Assembly: GCF_009789235.1 (NCBI RefSeq)
Contig: NZ_WSTB01000001.1
Location: forward strand, 558,001-622,000
Length of the DNA stretch: 64,000 nucleotides
DNA from: Flavobacterium hydrocarbonoxydans
Lineage (GTDB): Bacteria > Bacteroidota > Bacteroidia > Flavobacteriales > Flavobacteriaceae
Reading direction: 5' to 3'
Within the stretch, counting starts at the first letter, position 1; each line of letters starts with the position of its first letter. The notes under the pieces were generated by a model. That model was not told where the DNA came from and did no database searches. It saw nothing but the letters and a program-made list of their open reading frames with translations. A program made the position numbers and the translations under genes. Positions 38,649 through 47,386 of the stretch are shown here, piece after piece.

Positions 38649-38677
38649 GGTGCAAATATACAATCTTTTTATATTTG
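38644..38677 (+). promoter_or_regulatory. Divergent promoter of the glutaminyl cyclotransferase gene
   Basis: The plus strand reads TTG (38644-38646), 23-bp spacer, TATATTTG (38670-38677). It overlaps the SRP promoter on the other strand, so the two cannot easily be occupied at once. Predicted leader about 55 nt. Confidence 0.6.
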
Positions 38678-38682
38678 TGCAA
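38653..38682 (-). promoter_or_regulatory. Promoter of the SRP RNA
   Basis: The minus strand reads TTG (38680-38682), a 19-bp spacer, TATATTTG (38653-38660). The RNA 5' end is a few bases beyond, matching the expected start site. Confidence 0.8.
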
Positions 38683-38737
38683 GTGCTTTGTTGCTATAAA
38701 AATATCTCCGTATATTCGAACATTAAAATTTTAAACT

Positions 38738-39787
38738 ATGAAAAATTATAACTTTCTAGCTGTCATTTTATTAGGAATAACAATAGCGAGCTGTGGAGAT
38801 AAAAATAAAGCTGAAAATTCTATATTTACTATCAATGATTCGGCTTTTCCGGCTCATTTTTTGCCAAATCAAGCCGTTTCAATCGGAATTTTGAACCCAA
38901 AATCGAAAGAAATTGATAGCATCGCCTACTTTGTAAATGATAAAAGAGTAGGTGCTGTAAATGGAATCGCTCCAATTAAATTCGAATTAAAAGATCAAAA
39001 ATTAGGATACCAATACTTAAAAGCGACCGCTTATTTTGGTTCAGATTCATCAGACGCAACTAAAAGAATCGAATTGGTTTCAAACGTTGAACCTAAATTA
39101 TTAAAGTATAAAATTATAAATACCTTTCCACACGACACAAATTCTTTTAACGAAGGTTTGGAGTTTTATAAAGATACTTTATACGAAAGTACCGGACAAA
39201 ACGGCACTTCTTACATTAGAAAATACGATTACAAAACGGGTAAAATTTTCAAACAAGTTGACTTAGACAAACAATATTTTGGAGAAGGAATTACTATTGT
39301 TGATGGAAAACTGTACCAACTGACCTGGCAGGAAAAAAAAGGTTTTATTTATGATGCTAAAACTTTAAAACTTAAAAAAACCTTTAAATACGATAAAGAT
39401 ATCGAGGGTTGGGGAATGACAAATGACGGAAAATTTATTTACCGCTCTGACGGAACAGAGAAAATCTGGAAAATGGATCCTACAACTCAAAAATTGGTTG
39501 ACTACATCAATGTGTATTCCGGAACTTCAAAAATTAAAGCGATTAACGAGCTGGAATTAATCAACGGAAAATTCTATGTAAACGTTTGGCAAAAGGACGC
39601 AATTGCAGTGGTAAATCCATTCTCAGGAGCTGTTGAAGGAATTCTGGACATGTCCGGTTTACGTAAATTTCTGAATGTAAAACCAGAAGATGTTCTAAAC
39701 GGAATCGCGTACAACCCTAAAACAAAAACAATTTTTGTAACAGGTAAAAACTGGAATAAAATGTTTGAAATCACAGTTTCGGAATAA
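38738..39787 (+). CDS. Glutaminyl-peptide cyclotransferase (lipoprotein)
   Basis: The 349-residue protein starts with a lipoprotein signal (LAVILLGITIASC, lipidated C19), an Ig-like N-terminal part (about 30-115), then a five-bladed beta-propeller of the plant-type glutamine cyclotransferase family: PHDTNSFNEGLEFYKDTLYESTGQNGTSYIRKYD, GEGITIVDGKLYQLTWQEK, EGWGMTNDGKFIYRSDG and PEDVLNGIAYNPKTKTIFVTGKNW. Such enzymes turn N-terminal glutamine into pyroglutamate, which suits the many exported proteins of this group. It stands alone with its own promoter. Confidence 0.88.
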   Translation: MKNYNFLAVILLGITIASCGDKNKAENSIFTINDSAFPAHFLPNQAVSIGILNPKSKEIDSIAYFVNDKRVGAVNGIAPIKFELKDQKLGYQYLKATAYFGSDSSDATKRIELVSNVEPKLLKYKIINTFPHDTNSFNEGLEFYKDTLYESTGQNGTSYIRKYDYKTGKIFKQVDLDKQYFGEGITIVDGKLYQLTWQEKKGFIYDAKTLKLKKTFKYDKDIEGWGMTNDGKFIYRSDGTEKIWKMDPTTQKLVDYINVYSGTSKIKAINELELINGKFYVNVWQKDAIAVVNPFSGAVEGILDMSGLRKFLNVKPEDVLNGIAYNPKTKTIFVTGKNWNKMFEITVSE

Positions 39788-39806
39788 AACATTAAATTCC
39801 AATCTC

Positions 39807-39866
39807 AAACACAAATTGCACAGATTTTCACGAATTCACTAGTGTTAATTTGTGCAATTTGTGTTT
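39807..39866. repeat. 16-bp perfect inverted repeat between two genes
   Basis: AAACACAAATTGCACA (39807-39822) pairs exactly with 39851-39866 around a 28-nt loop. No long T-run follows, but it could act as a terminator between the cyclotransferase gene and hutI. It resembles a CACAAATTGCACAGATT-type repeat common in Bacteroidota intergenic DNA. Confidence 0.7.
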
Positions 39867-39883
39867 TATATAAATATCAAATC

Positions 39884-41122
39884 ATGACTACATTAATTAC
39901 AAACATAAAAGAATTGCTACAGGTTCGGGAAACTTCTATTGCTAAGGTTTCCGGAGCCGAAATGGCTATTCTTCCAACCATAAAAAATGCTTTTTTACTA
40001 ATAAAAGACAATCTTATCGAAGATTTTGGTTCGATGGAAAATCTCCATGAAATAAAGGCCGATAAAGTAATTGATGCGACAGGAAAAATCATTTTGCCAT
40101 CCTGGTGCGACAGCCACACGCATATTGTGTATGCAGGCAATCGCGAGCAGGAATTTGTAGATAGAATCAACGGATTTACGTATGAAGAAATCGCCAATCG
40201 CGGTGGCGGCATCTTAAATTCGGCTAAAAAACTGAACGAAACTTCGGAAGAAGAAATTTACGAGCAATCTAAAGTTCGCTTAGAAGAAGTAATGCGTTTA
40301 GGAACTGGAGCTGTCGAAATAAAATCAGGTTACGGATTAACCATCGAAGGCGAATTGAAAATGCTTCGCGTTATAAAAAAACTAGCAGAAAACTATCCGA
40401 TTGCTATAAAAGCTACTTTTTTAGGGGCTCATGCTTTCCCGCTGCATTACAAGGAAAACAAAGCTGGTTATATTGAAGAAATTATCACTAAAATGCTGCC
40501 AGAAATCGTTCAAAACAAACTAGCGGATTATATAGATGTTTTTTGTGAAACTGGTTATTTTTCTGTCGAAGAAACAGAGCAAATTATGCAGGCTGGAATT
40601 GATTTCGGCTTAAAGCCAAAAATTCACGTGAATCAATTCAATTCTATTGGCGGAATTCAGTCTGGCGTTACATTTAAAGCGCTTTCTGTCGATCATCTCG
40701 AAATTATGAACCCAGAAGACATCGAAGCTTTAAAAGGCTCTGAAACGATGCCGGTAGCTTTACCTTCCTGTTCGTATTTTTTAAGCATTCCCTACACGCC
40801 AGCGCGCGACATGATAAAAGCAGGATTACCATTAGCATTAGCCACTGATTTTAACCCTGGCTCTACTCCATCAGGAAATATGAATTTTGTAGTAGCTACA
40901 GCCTGTATCAAAATGAAAATGACTCCCGAAGAAGCCATCAATGCCGCCACCATAAACGGTGCTTATGCTATGGGACTTTCTGAAACCCACGGAAGCATTA
41001 CTAAAGGTAAAAAAGCCAATTTTATAATTACAAAACCTATTTCATCCTACTATCAGATTCCTTATGCTTTTGGCAGTAATCTGATTGAAAGTGTTTTTAT
41101 AGAAGGTAAAATTTTAATATAA
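39884..41122 (+). CDS. hutI: Imidazolonepropionase
   Basis: Starting at the ATG at 39884 gives 412 residues beginning MTTLITNIKELLQVRE; an in-frame GTG 42 bp upstream lies inside the inverted repeat and is rejected. HutI hydrolyses imidazolone-5-propionate to N-formimino-glutamate in histidine breakdown. The amidohydrolase metal motif is CDSHTHIVYAGNR, with KSGYGLTIEGELKMLRV, HVNQFNSIGG and ALATDFNPGSTPSGNM further on. hutG lies 1 kb downstream on the same strand but is separated by an opposing gene. No hutH or hutU is in the window. Confidence 0.95.
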   Translation: MTTLITNIKELLQVRETSIAKVSGAEMAILPTIKNAFLLIKDNLIEDFGSMENLHEIKADKVIDATGKIILPSWCDSHTHIVYAGNREQEFVDRINGFTYEEIANRGGGILNSAKKLNETSEEEIYEQSKVRLEEVMRLGTGAVEIKSGYGLTIEGELKMLRVIKKLAENYPIAIKATFLGAHAFPLHYKENKAGYIEEIITKMLPEIVQNKLADYIDVFCETGYFSVEETEQIMQAGIDFGLKPKIHVNQFNSIGGIQSGVTFKALSVDHLEIMNPEDIEALKGSETMPVALPSCSYFLSIPYTPARDMIKAGLPLALATDFNPGSTPSGNMNFVVATACIKMKMTPEEAINAATINGAYAMGLSETHGSITKGKKANFIITKPISSYYQIPYAFGSNLIESVFIEGKILI

Positions 41123-41155
41123 AAAAAAGAGGAATTTTTAAGTTCCTCTTTTTTT
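41122..41155. terminator. Bidirectional terminator between hutI and the coiled-coil gene
   Basis: A 12-bp stem AAAAAAGAGGAA/TTCCTCTTTTTT with flanking A-run and T-run works on both strands. Confidence 0.85.
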
Positions 41156-41174
41156 ATGCTACTTTCTAAAAGTC

Positions 41175-42062
41175 TTATCTTAAAGAAAAACTTGTTTTAG
41201 AAACCAATTCTTCATTATCAAAAACATTGATAAAATAAGTTCCTTTAGCAAAATCTTTTCCAATTAAATCTTCAGAAACATTTACAGTTTTGTTTTCGTA
41301 TTGTACTGTAGTTTTAAAACTATAAGTCAACGTGTTATCTCCAAAAGTCTCTGTTTTTTTGTCGCCTAATACGTTGTTTTTACTGTCGATAACCTGTACA
41401 TAATAGGTTTTGTCTCCAGACTTAGCAATTTGGTTTTCAGCAATTGTAAAACTTACTTTCAAAACATCAGCACGGCTTGCTTTGTCTGTTTCTACTTGTT
41501 TTCCTGAACCTTTTACTTTGTAAGCAATAGTTTTTGTGTTTAAAACAGATAATTTAGCACCTTTTTCAACTGTTTTAGCCAACTCTTCGTTTTGACCTAC
41601 TAATACTTCATTGTATTTTTTAGATTCTCCTAAAACTACAATAGTACTGTCTCTCTGAACTGTTAAAACACCATTTTGTTTTTTCAATTCGTCATTTTCA
41701 GCAACTAAAGTTTTCATTTTAGCCTGCATTCCCTGAACCTGAGATCTATATTTCGAAACATCTCCTTTAGACTTATTCAAATCATCCATCAATTTTACAA
41801 CTCTGTCTCTTTCCTGAATTAATTCATCAGACATTGAAGTATTTTCTGCAATCGCTGCATCATAAGTTGACTTTAATTCCTGTAAATCTTTCATAACAGA
41901 TTCTTTCTCTGTTAAAGTTGTGGTAAGCTCAGTTTTAACTACATCTGTATCAGACGAAAGTTTAAAAATATACACTAAACTACCAATAAGTAGGACTGCT
42001 AAAACGGCAATAATCGCCTTTAGACTTGAATTGTTTGAACTGTTGTTTGTTTGGTTTTCCAT
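41175..42062 (-). CDS. Membrane-anchored coiled-coil protein of unknown function
   Basis: The 295-residue protein has a short Asn/Ser-rich cytoplasmic tail, one transmembrane helix (AIIAVLAVLLIGSLVYIF, about 16-33), a long coiled coil (about 40-170, heptads such as VVKLMDDLNKSKGDVSKYRSQVQGMQAKMKTLVAENDELKKQ) and a C-terminal beta domain (about 185-295; KVSFTIAENQIAKSGDKTYYVQVIDSKNNVLG, YFINVFDNEELV). Relatives are widespread in Flavobacteriia as hypothetical proteins. The topology puts the bulk in the periplasm. A TAAATTTG -7 box lies at 42085-42092 on the minus strand. Confidence 0.82.
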   Translation of the reverse strand: MENQTNNSSNNSSLKAIIAVLAVLLIGSLVYIFKLSSDTDVVKTELTTTLTEKESVMKDLQELKSTYDAAIAENTSMSDELIQERDRVVKLMDDLNKSKGDVSKYRSQVQGMQAKMKTLVAENDELKKQNGVLTVQRDSTIVVLGESKKYNEVLVGQNEELAKTVEKGAKLSVLNTKTIAYKVKGSGKQVETDKASRADVLKVSFTIAENQIAKSGDKTYYVQVIDSKNNVLGDKKTETFGDNTLTYSFKTTVQYENKTVNVSEDLIGKDFAKGTYFINVFDNEELVSKTSFSLR

Positions 42063-42134
42063 ATTTAAATAATTTTCTTTAAAACAAATTTAAGAATTAA
42101 TATAAGCTTATAACGTAAGTTACCACAATTATAT

Positions 42135-42142
42135 TATTTTTG
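42135..42142 (+). promoter_or_regulatory. -7 element of hutG
   Basis: TATTTTTG matches TAnnTTTG and lies 17 bp before the ATG. A -33 TTG at normal spacing is absent. Confidence 0.45.
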
Positions 42143-42159
42143 GAAAATAAATTTTTTTA

Positions 42160-43197
42160 ATGGAAAAATTAATTCCTTTTACCGTAAATGATTTGGCCAA
42201 GGTTACCAATCATAGAAGTGGTGAACTTAAATTTGGAGAAAAAATGATTACTGTTCCCAAGGGAGCAGATCTCATTCAATTCCTGAAAAATTCAGAAGCT
42301 AAATATGTTCTTCTGGGAATTCCTGAGGATATTGGTATTCGGGCCAATTACGGAAGACCTGGTGCAGCTTCGGCTTGGGAAAGTGCCATTAAAAGTATTG
42401 CAAACATTCAGCACAATCGTTTTTGCAAAGGCAGCCAGATTATTGTTTTAGGACAGATTAATGTAAAAGACGAAATGCGCGATGTTGAAAACCTAGATTT
42501 TAATGACATTGATGACCGTTCGAAATTAAGTCAGCTGGTTGAAAAAATCGACAAAGAAGTTTCGCACATCCTTTTCAATATTATAAAAGCCGGAAAAACG
42601 CCTATTATCATTGGCGGAGGCCATAATAACGCATACGGAAATATAAAAGGTTCGGCTCTTGCCAAAGGAAAACCTATAAACGCTATTAATTTTGATGCCC
42701 ATTCAGATTTCAGAATCCTGGAAGGCCGTCATAGCGGAAACGGTTTTTCCTATGCTTATGAAGAAGGTTTTTTAAAGAAATACTTCATTTTTGGATTACA
42801 TGAAAACTATACGTCTAAAAGTGTACTGGATATCATCAAAAAAATAGAAGACCGCGTACGCTATAATACGTATGACAGTGTCAATATCCGCAAGGAAAAG
42901 GATTTTAACAAAGAAATGGTTTCGGCCTTAGAATTTATCAAATCTGATTCTTTTGGTATCGAAATTGATCTGGATGCCATTCCTAATATTGCCAGTAGTG
43001 CCATGACTATCAGTGGCTTTTCGGTTGAGCAATTACGTCAGTTTGTTTCGTTTTTTGGCCAAAACAGGAACGCCACGTATCTGCACATTTGCGAAGGAGC
43101 TCCAGATTTAGACGATTCTCCAAACAATCACTTAATTGGTAAATTAATTGGCTATTTGGTAACCGATTTCATCAAAGCCAATTTCGAAAAAGAGTAA
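42160..43197 (+). CDS. hutG: Formimidoylglutamase / arginase-family ureohydrolase
   Basis: The 345-residue protein has the binuclear manganese motifs of the arginase family: PIIIGGGHNNAYG (about 147-159), INFDAHSDFRILEGRHSGNGFSYA and FGIEIDLDAIPN. The last motif has Asp-Leu-Asp in the usual SxDxD position, with the first serine replaced. Because hutI lies upstream, formimidoylglutamate hydrolysis to glutamate and formamide is the likely reaction, but arginase or agmatinase activity cannot be excluded by eye. It has its own promoter and is not in one transcript with hutI. Confidence 0.85.
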   Translation: MEKLIPFTVNDLAKVTNHRSGELKFGEKMITVPKGADLIQFLKNSEAKYVLLGIPEDIGIRANYGRPGAASAWESAIKSIANIQHNRFCKGSQIIVLGQINVKDEMRDVENLDFNDIDDRSKLSQLVEKIDKEVSHILFNIIKAGKTPIIIGGGHNNAYGNIKGSALAKGKPINAINFDAHSDFRILEGRHSGNGFSYAYEEGFLKKYFIFGLHENYTSKSVLDIIKKIEDRVRYNTYDSVNIRKEKDFNKEMVSALEFIKSDSFGIEIDLDAIPNIASSAMTISGFSVEQLRQFVSFFGQNRNATYLHICEGAPDLDDSPNNHLIGKLIGYLVTDFIKANFEKE

Positions 43198-43278
43198 TTT
43201 CCCGATGGATTATATCCTGTAAATTAGCTCTTTTGCTAAATAAAATAATATTCACCTAACCGATTACCCGAATAAACC

Positions 43279-43286
43279 TATCTTTG
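43279..43286 (+). promoter_or_regulatory. -7 element of the DEAD-box helicase gene
   Basis: TATCTTTG matches TAnnTTTG perfectly, giving a leader of about 40 nt. No TTG is seen at 17-23 bp. Confidence 0.5.
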
Positions 43287-43330
43287 CACAGCATTTTAGT
43301 ACTTAAAACTAAAATATTAATACCTAAGAT

Positions 43331-44584
43331 ATGTTATTCGAAGATTTATCACTTTCAAAAAGTATACAAAAAGCCGTATTTGAAGAAGGCTACCTAAATC
43401 CCACTCCTATTCAGGAACAATCTATTCCTATCGTTTTGGCAGGAAGAGACTTAATTGGTTGTGCGCAAACAGGTACCGGAAAAACTGCTGCTTTTGCCAT
43501 CCCAATCATACATCAGTTACACCGCATTGTAGGCTCATCAAAAAAAGCAAAAGTCATTAGAGCTTTGGTCGTTACGCCTACAAGAGAATTAGCGGTTCAA
43601 ATTGGCCAAAGTTTCGAGACTTATGCTAAATATACCAACCTTACCCAATTAACTATTTTTGGTGGTGTATCTCAAAATCCGCAAGTAGATACCTTAAAAA
43701 ACGGCGTTGACATCCTGGTAGCGACTCCTGGTCGTTTATTAGATTTACACAAACAAGGTTTTTTAGATCTGGATCATCTGCATACTTTGGTTTTAGATGA
43801 AGCGGATCAAATGCTGGACATGGGATTTGTAAATGATGTAAAAAAAATAGTAAAACTGACGCCTAAAAACAGACAAACTTTGTTTTTCTCGGCAACGATG
43901 CCAATTGCAATTCGCGAATTAGCCGAAATGTTTTTGACAGATCCTGAAACAGTAACCGTTTCACCCGTTTCTTCTACAGCCGAAAATGTGGAACAACGTG
44001 TTTATTTTGTTGAAAAAACTGAAAAACGCAATTTACTTTATCATTTAATAAAAAATGAAGATTTATCGAATGTATTGGTTTTCTCCAGAACCAAACATGG
44101 CGCAGATAATGTCGTAAAAGCACTTCGTAAAAAAGATATTCCGGCCGAAGCCATTCATGGAGATAAATCGCAAAATGCAAGACAGCGTGTTCTGGATGCT
44201 TTCAAGAATAAAGAAGTGGGCGTTTTGGTTGCAACCGATATTGCAGCCAGAGGAATTGACATTGACCAATTGCCTTTTGTAATCAATTTTGATTTACCAA
44301 ATATTCCAGAAACCTACGTGCACCGAATTGGTAGAACGGGACGTGCAGGAAATGGCGGAATTGCAATTTCTTTTTGCAGTAAAGATGAACATGGGTACTG
44401 GAAAGATATTCAGAAATTGATAAAAGTTGATGTTAAAACCATCACGGATCATCCGTATCAATGGCATGCCGGAAGCCCGGAAGCAACAACGGCTGAAAAA
44501 CCTAAAAATTCAAACCGAAGCGGTGGTGCTCACAAATCGAGAAAATCTAATGCTTCTAAACAAAATAAAAAACGCTGGTACTAA
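43331..44584 (+). CDS. DEAD-box RNA helicase (RhlE-like)
   Basis: The 417-residue protein has all core motifs: Q motif (LNPTPIQEQSIPIVL), Walker A AQTGTGKTAA, PTRELA, LVLDEADQML, SATMP, ARGIDI and HRIGRTGRAG. A basic Ser/Lys/Asn-rich tail (about 375-417, GGAHKSRKSNASKQNKKRW) probably adds RNA binding. Such proteins unwind rRNA or mRNA in ribosome assembly and cold growth. The last codons form the left arm of a terminator hairpin shared with the convergent hybrid kinase gene, which overlaps it by 4 bp. Confidence 0.94.
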   Translation: MLFEDLSLSKSIQKAVFEEGYLNPTPIQEQSIPIVLAGRDLIGCAQTGTGKTAAFAIPIIHQLHRIVGSSKKAKVIRALVVTPTRELAVQIGQSFETYAKYTNLTQLTIFGGVSQNPQVDTLKNGVDILVATPGRLLDLHKQGFLDLDHLHTLVLDEADQMLDMGFVNDVKKIVKLTPKNRQTLFFSATMPIAIRELAEMFLTDPETVTVSPVSSTAENVEQRVYFVEKTEKRNLLYHLIKNEDLSNVLVFSRTKHGADNVVKALRKKDIPAEAIHGDKSQNARQRVLDAFKNKEVGVLVATDIAARGIDIDQLPFVINFDLPNIPETYVHRIGRTGRAGNGGIAISFCSKDEHGYWKDIQKLIKVDVKTITDHPYQWHAGSPEATTAEKPKNSNRSGGAHKSRKSNASKQNKKRWY

Positions 44585-44595
44585 CCAGCGTTTTT
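44568..44595. terminator. Bidirectional terminator formed by the overlapping ends of two genes
   Basis: AAAAACGCTGGT (44568-44579), a 4-nt loop, then ACCAGCGTTTTT (44584-44595) forms a perfect 12-bp stem. The loop contains both stop codons, TAA on plus (44582-44584) and TAG on minus (44581-44583). So each gene's last codons form one arm. Confidence 0.85.
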
Positions 44596-46767
44596 CGATT
44601 CTACTATTAAGCAATTAATAATTTTAAATAATTTTACAGGCTCAAATGGCTTAATAATAATATCATTTATTCCTGAAGAAATAGCCTCATCTGTAATCTC
44701 ATCTTTATCAAAAGCAGTAAGTGCAACAATAGGCGTTGTAATTCCTTTTGAACGAATTTTTTTTGTGGTTTCAAATCCGTTAAGTAAAGGCATGTTGATA
44801 TCCATTAAAATAATATCAAAACTTTCGTTGTCTAAAATCTCCAGGGCAGCATAACCATCATCAACGACTTCACAGATATAATTATTTTTTTCTATAATCT
44901 TTTTAGTTACAATCTGATTGATTCTGTTATCCTCAACGACCAAAATTTTAAAAATCTGATTGGAAGTCAAATCAACCTGAATTTCATTGATAAGACTTTT
45001 TGTTTTTTCAGGATCATATTCAAAAGCGATTGTAAATGTAAAAGAAGTTCCTTCGCCTAGATTACTTTTCAAGGTTATAGAACTGCCAAAGAGTCCTAAT
45101 AATCTTTTTACAATAGTCAAACCCAATCCAGTACCCTGATAATCCTCTTCTTTGCGTCCAACCTGAACAAATTTTTCAAAAATTTTATTCTGATCATCAA
45201 TTGCAATTCCAACTCCGTTATCTTTAATATTAAATTCAATGAAGTGATTTTTCCCTTCGACTTTCATTAAATTAGCAACTACTAATACTTCTCCGTTTTT
45301 AGTAAATTTTAATGCATTGCTAATCAGATTCATTAAAATTTGAGCCAGACGCAATTTATCTCCAATCAGATATTCCGGAATATCTGAGTCGATATTGACG
45401 GAAATTCTGTTGTTATTTTTCTGAGATAAAAACGAAAGTGAATTTTTTATCATATTAATCTCATCAGAAATATTAAATGTCAAGCTTTCTAGTACCACCT
45501 TATTTTCTTCAATTTTATTAATTTGCAAAATATCATTTACTAAAGATAATAAATAACGGGCAGAAAATTTTAAAGAACTCAAATGCTGACTTTGCGCCAA
45601 CTCTTTATGTTCTTCTAATAACATATTCGTAATACCTACAACACCATACAGCGGTGTGCGTAATTCGTGGCTAATGGTAGAAATAAATTGTGTTTTAAGC
45701 ACAGAGGCTTGTTCTGCGAGTTCTTTTGCCTTTAAAAGCTCTATATTGTTTTTTTTCTTGAAGCCAATATTTTTAATCAAAGTAATGATGAGCAACAATA
45801 AAATAAATGAAATAACAATAAACAATAAAACGATTATTCTTGATTTTTTCAGAATTTGATATTGCGAATTTTTTTCATTTTCAATTTTATCAATTTGCCT
45901 TTTATAATCCTCAAGCTCCAGATTGAAACCTACAATTGAAGCCTTCTTAATTTTATCTTCATTATACAATTCTTCCATAATTTTATTGTAGGAAGATAAA
46001 TTTTCATAGGCTTCTTTGTGCTTTCCTATTTTATTCAGAAACTTTGAATATTCTATATGCGCATACGACAAATCTGATTTTTCATTTTCATCATTGGCAT
46101 ATTTAATTGCTTTTAAAAAATAATCATTTGCTTTCTCATTATTGCCTTTGTATCCATAGTACATTCCATTCAAAAAATTCAAAGCAACATCCGTTGACTT
46201 GTCTTTAAATCCGTTTTGATGTTTATTTATGTAACGCAAATAAGGAAGTCCTTCTTCAAAATTTCCAATTTCAAAATAAGACCAGGTAATATTAAGGTTT
46301 GTAATTAAAGCTTCCTCAGTAAAGGGTAAATTACTACTATATTTAAGAGACTCTTTGTAATAGCTAATTCCTTTTTGGTACAGTTTTTTTTCGAAAAAAT
46401 ACAGGTTGCCTAAATTATTCGCAACCATTATTTTCAAACCTATATTATTCGATTTTTCGCCATAAAATAATGCTTTATTGTAAAAGAAAATAGCTTTATC
46501 AAACTCACCTAAATCATTATAATTAATACCGATAACATTATAATTTCTGGAGATTAAAGTATCGTTTTTGATATCGAAGGCATAACGCAAAGCAAGTCTT
46601 GATTTTTCTAATGATTTCTCGTAATTATATTCATAAAGATACTGACAAGCTTCGCGTGTTAATTTGTCAATTTTTGCTGCGCTGATTGTATCTTCCTGAG
46701 CAATAGAATCAAAACAAAAAACATTCAGTACAATCAAAAAGCAAATAATTATTCGAAATTGAGGCAT
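44581..46767 (-). CDS. Hybrid histidine kinase with TPR sensor domain
   Basis: The 728-residue protein has a signal sequence (1-23), about six TPR-like repeats (about 50-270; for example VIGINYNDLGEFDKAIFFYNKALFYGEKSN), a short coiled coil, one transmembrane helix (IIVLLFIVISFILLLLIITLI, near 313-333), a HisKA domain with H367 in STISHELRTPLYG, an ATPase domain (DNGVGIAIDDQNKIFEKFVQ, GTGLGLTIVKRLL) and a C-terminal receiver with D656 in LMDINMPLLNG. No output domain or partner regulator is adjacent, so the downstream step is unknown. Confidence 0.93.
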   Translation of the reverse strand: MPQFRIIICFLIVLNVFCFDSIAQEDTISAAKIDKLTREACQYLYEYNYEKSLEKSRLALRYAFDIKNDTLISRNYNVIGINYNDLGEFDKAIFFYNKALFYGEKSNNIGLKIMVANNLGNLYFFEKKLYQKGISYYKESLKYSSNLPFTEEALITNLNITWSYFEIGNFEEGLPYLRYINKHQNGFKDKSTDVALNFLNGMYYGYKGNNEKANDYFLKAIKYANDENEKSDLSYAHIEYSKFLNKIGKHKEAYENLSSYNKIMEELYNEDKIKKASIVGFNLELEDYKRQIDKIENEKNSQYQILKKSRIIVLLFIVISFILLLLIITLIKNIGFKKKNNIELLKAKELAEQASVLKTQFISTISHELRTPLYGVVGITNMLLEEHKELAQSQHLSSLKFSARYLLSLVNDILQINKIEENKVVLESLTFNISDEINMIKNSLSFLSQKNNNRISVNIDSDIPEYLIGDKLRLAQILMNLISNALKFTKNGEVLVVANLMKVEGKNHFIEFNIKDNGVGIAIDDQNKIFEKFVQVGRKEEDYQGTGLGLTIVKRLLGLFGSSITLKSNLGEGTSFTFTIAFEYDPEKTKSLINEIQVDLTSNQIFKILVVEDNRINQIVTKKIIEKNNYICEVVDDGYAALEILDNESFDIILMDINMPLLNGFETTKKIRSKGITTPIVALTAFDKDEITDEAISSGINDIIIKPFEPVKLFKIINCLIVESKNAG

Positions 46768-47141
46768 AATTGGGGTTCTTTATTCAAATATACATTATTA
46801 TGTAGCAAAATAATAACTTGATTTTAATAATACCATTTTGACACAATCAGTTTACGGGGTAGAAATTATTTAAAATATAAAAAAGAATATTCACTCTAAT
46901 TGAAAACCCAATTTAGACAAGTTATTTAGAAACAGAATCAAAAAAATAAATTTTGTCTAAAATAAATATAAAAAAAAATCATTCAGACAGGATTCAGCAT
47001 AAATATTAAAAAATTGTTTTTTCTGATAAAATAATTACTTTTTTATGAGAATAACTGAAAATTAAATTTAACTTTAACAAAGATTTACAGACACAAGCCC
47101 CAAGTGTTTTATTTAGATTGGAGCATTAAACCTAAATTATT
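46768..47141. other. Gene-free stretch between the hybrid kinase and the leader peptide
   Basis: This 374-bp AT-rich stretch holds a TATATTTG -7 box for the kinase on the minus strand (46785-46792). Further on I see no clear -7/-33 pair for the plus-strand peptide; TAACTTTA near 47070 is a weak candidate. No ORF or repeat stands out. Confidence 0.5.
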
Positions 47142-47279
47142 ATGTTAGACAACTTTTTAAAATTCGCAGCAACAGAAAAATTGACAAAAGCACAACAAAA
47201 AACAATCAAAGGTGGTGATTCTCCAGAGGAAGAAGAAGGAAGAAAAGGAAAAGTAGCTGCTAAAGCTACAGATAATTAA
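47142..47279 (+). CDS. Double-glycine leader peptide, candidate secreted signal or bacteriocin-like precursor
   Basis: A 45-residue ORF from ATG 47142 to TAA 47277-47279 reads MLDNFLKFAATEKLTKAQQK then TIKGG, the double-glycine leader pattern (LxKxxxKxIxGG) recognised by peptidase C39 ABC exporters. Cleavage after G25 would release a 20-residue core, acidic first (DSPEEEEG) then basic (RKGKVAAK). The core has no cysteine, so it is neither a lanthipeptide nor a disulfide bacteriocin. Two hairpins follow, the second a good terminator, giving a monocistronic unit. No C39 transporter or maturation enzyme is in the window. Confidence 0.75.
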   Translation: MLDNFLKFAATEKLTKAQQKTIKGGDSPEEEEGRKGKVAAKATDN

Positions 47280-47285
47280 AGTTAC

Positions 47286-47308
47286 TATGTTGTAATTTCT
47301 ACAACATA
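47286..47308 (+). other. Hairpin directly after the leader peptide gene
   Basis: TATGTTGTA and TACAACATA form a perfect 9-bp stem with a 5-nt loop, starting 7 bp after the stop. It has no T-run and could protect the mRNA end. Confidence 0.55.
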
Positions 47309-47330
47309 AAGCTTTCTTTAAAAAATAACA

Positions 47331-47361
47331 AAACCGTAATAAGTTCAACTCATTACGGTTT
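47331..47361. terminator. Terminator of the leader peptide gene, also usable by the symporter gene
   Basis: A 10-bp stem (AAACCGTAAT with ATTACGGTTT) with an 11-nt loop is followed by Ts on the plus strand and T-rich sequence on the minus strand. Confidence 0.8.
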
Positions 47362-47386
47362 TTTTATTGATAAATATTAATCGTTT

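Noticed and set aside
41175..42062. Third histidine-degradation gene between hutI and hutG
   Set aside because: It is on the opposite strand and encodes a membrane coiled-coil protein with no enzyme motif.
47157..47348. 63-residue minus-strand ORF over the leader peptide gene
   Set aside because: Low-complexity Phe/Cys-rich translation of the opposite strand. The plus-strand peptide has a recognisable leader and terminators.
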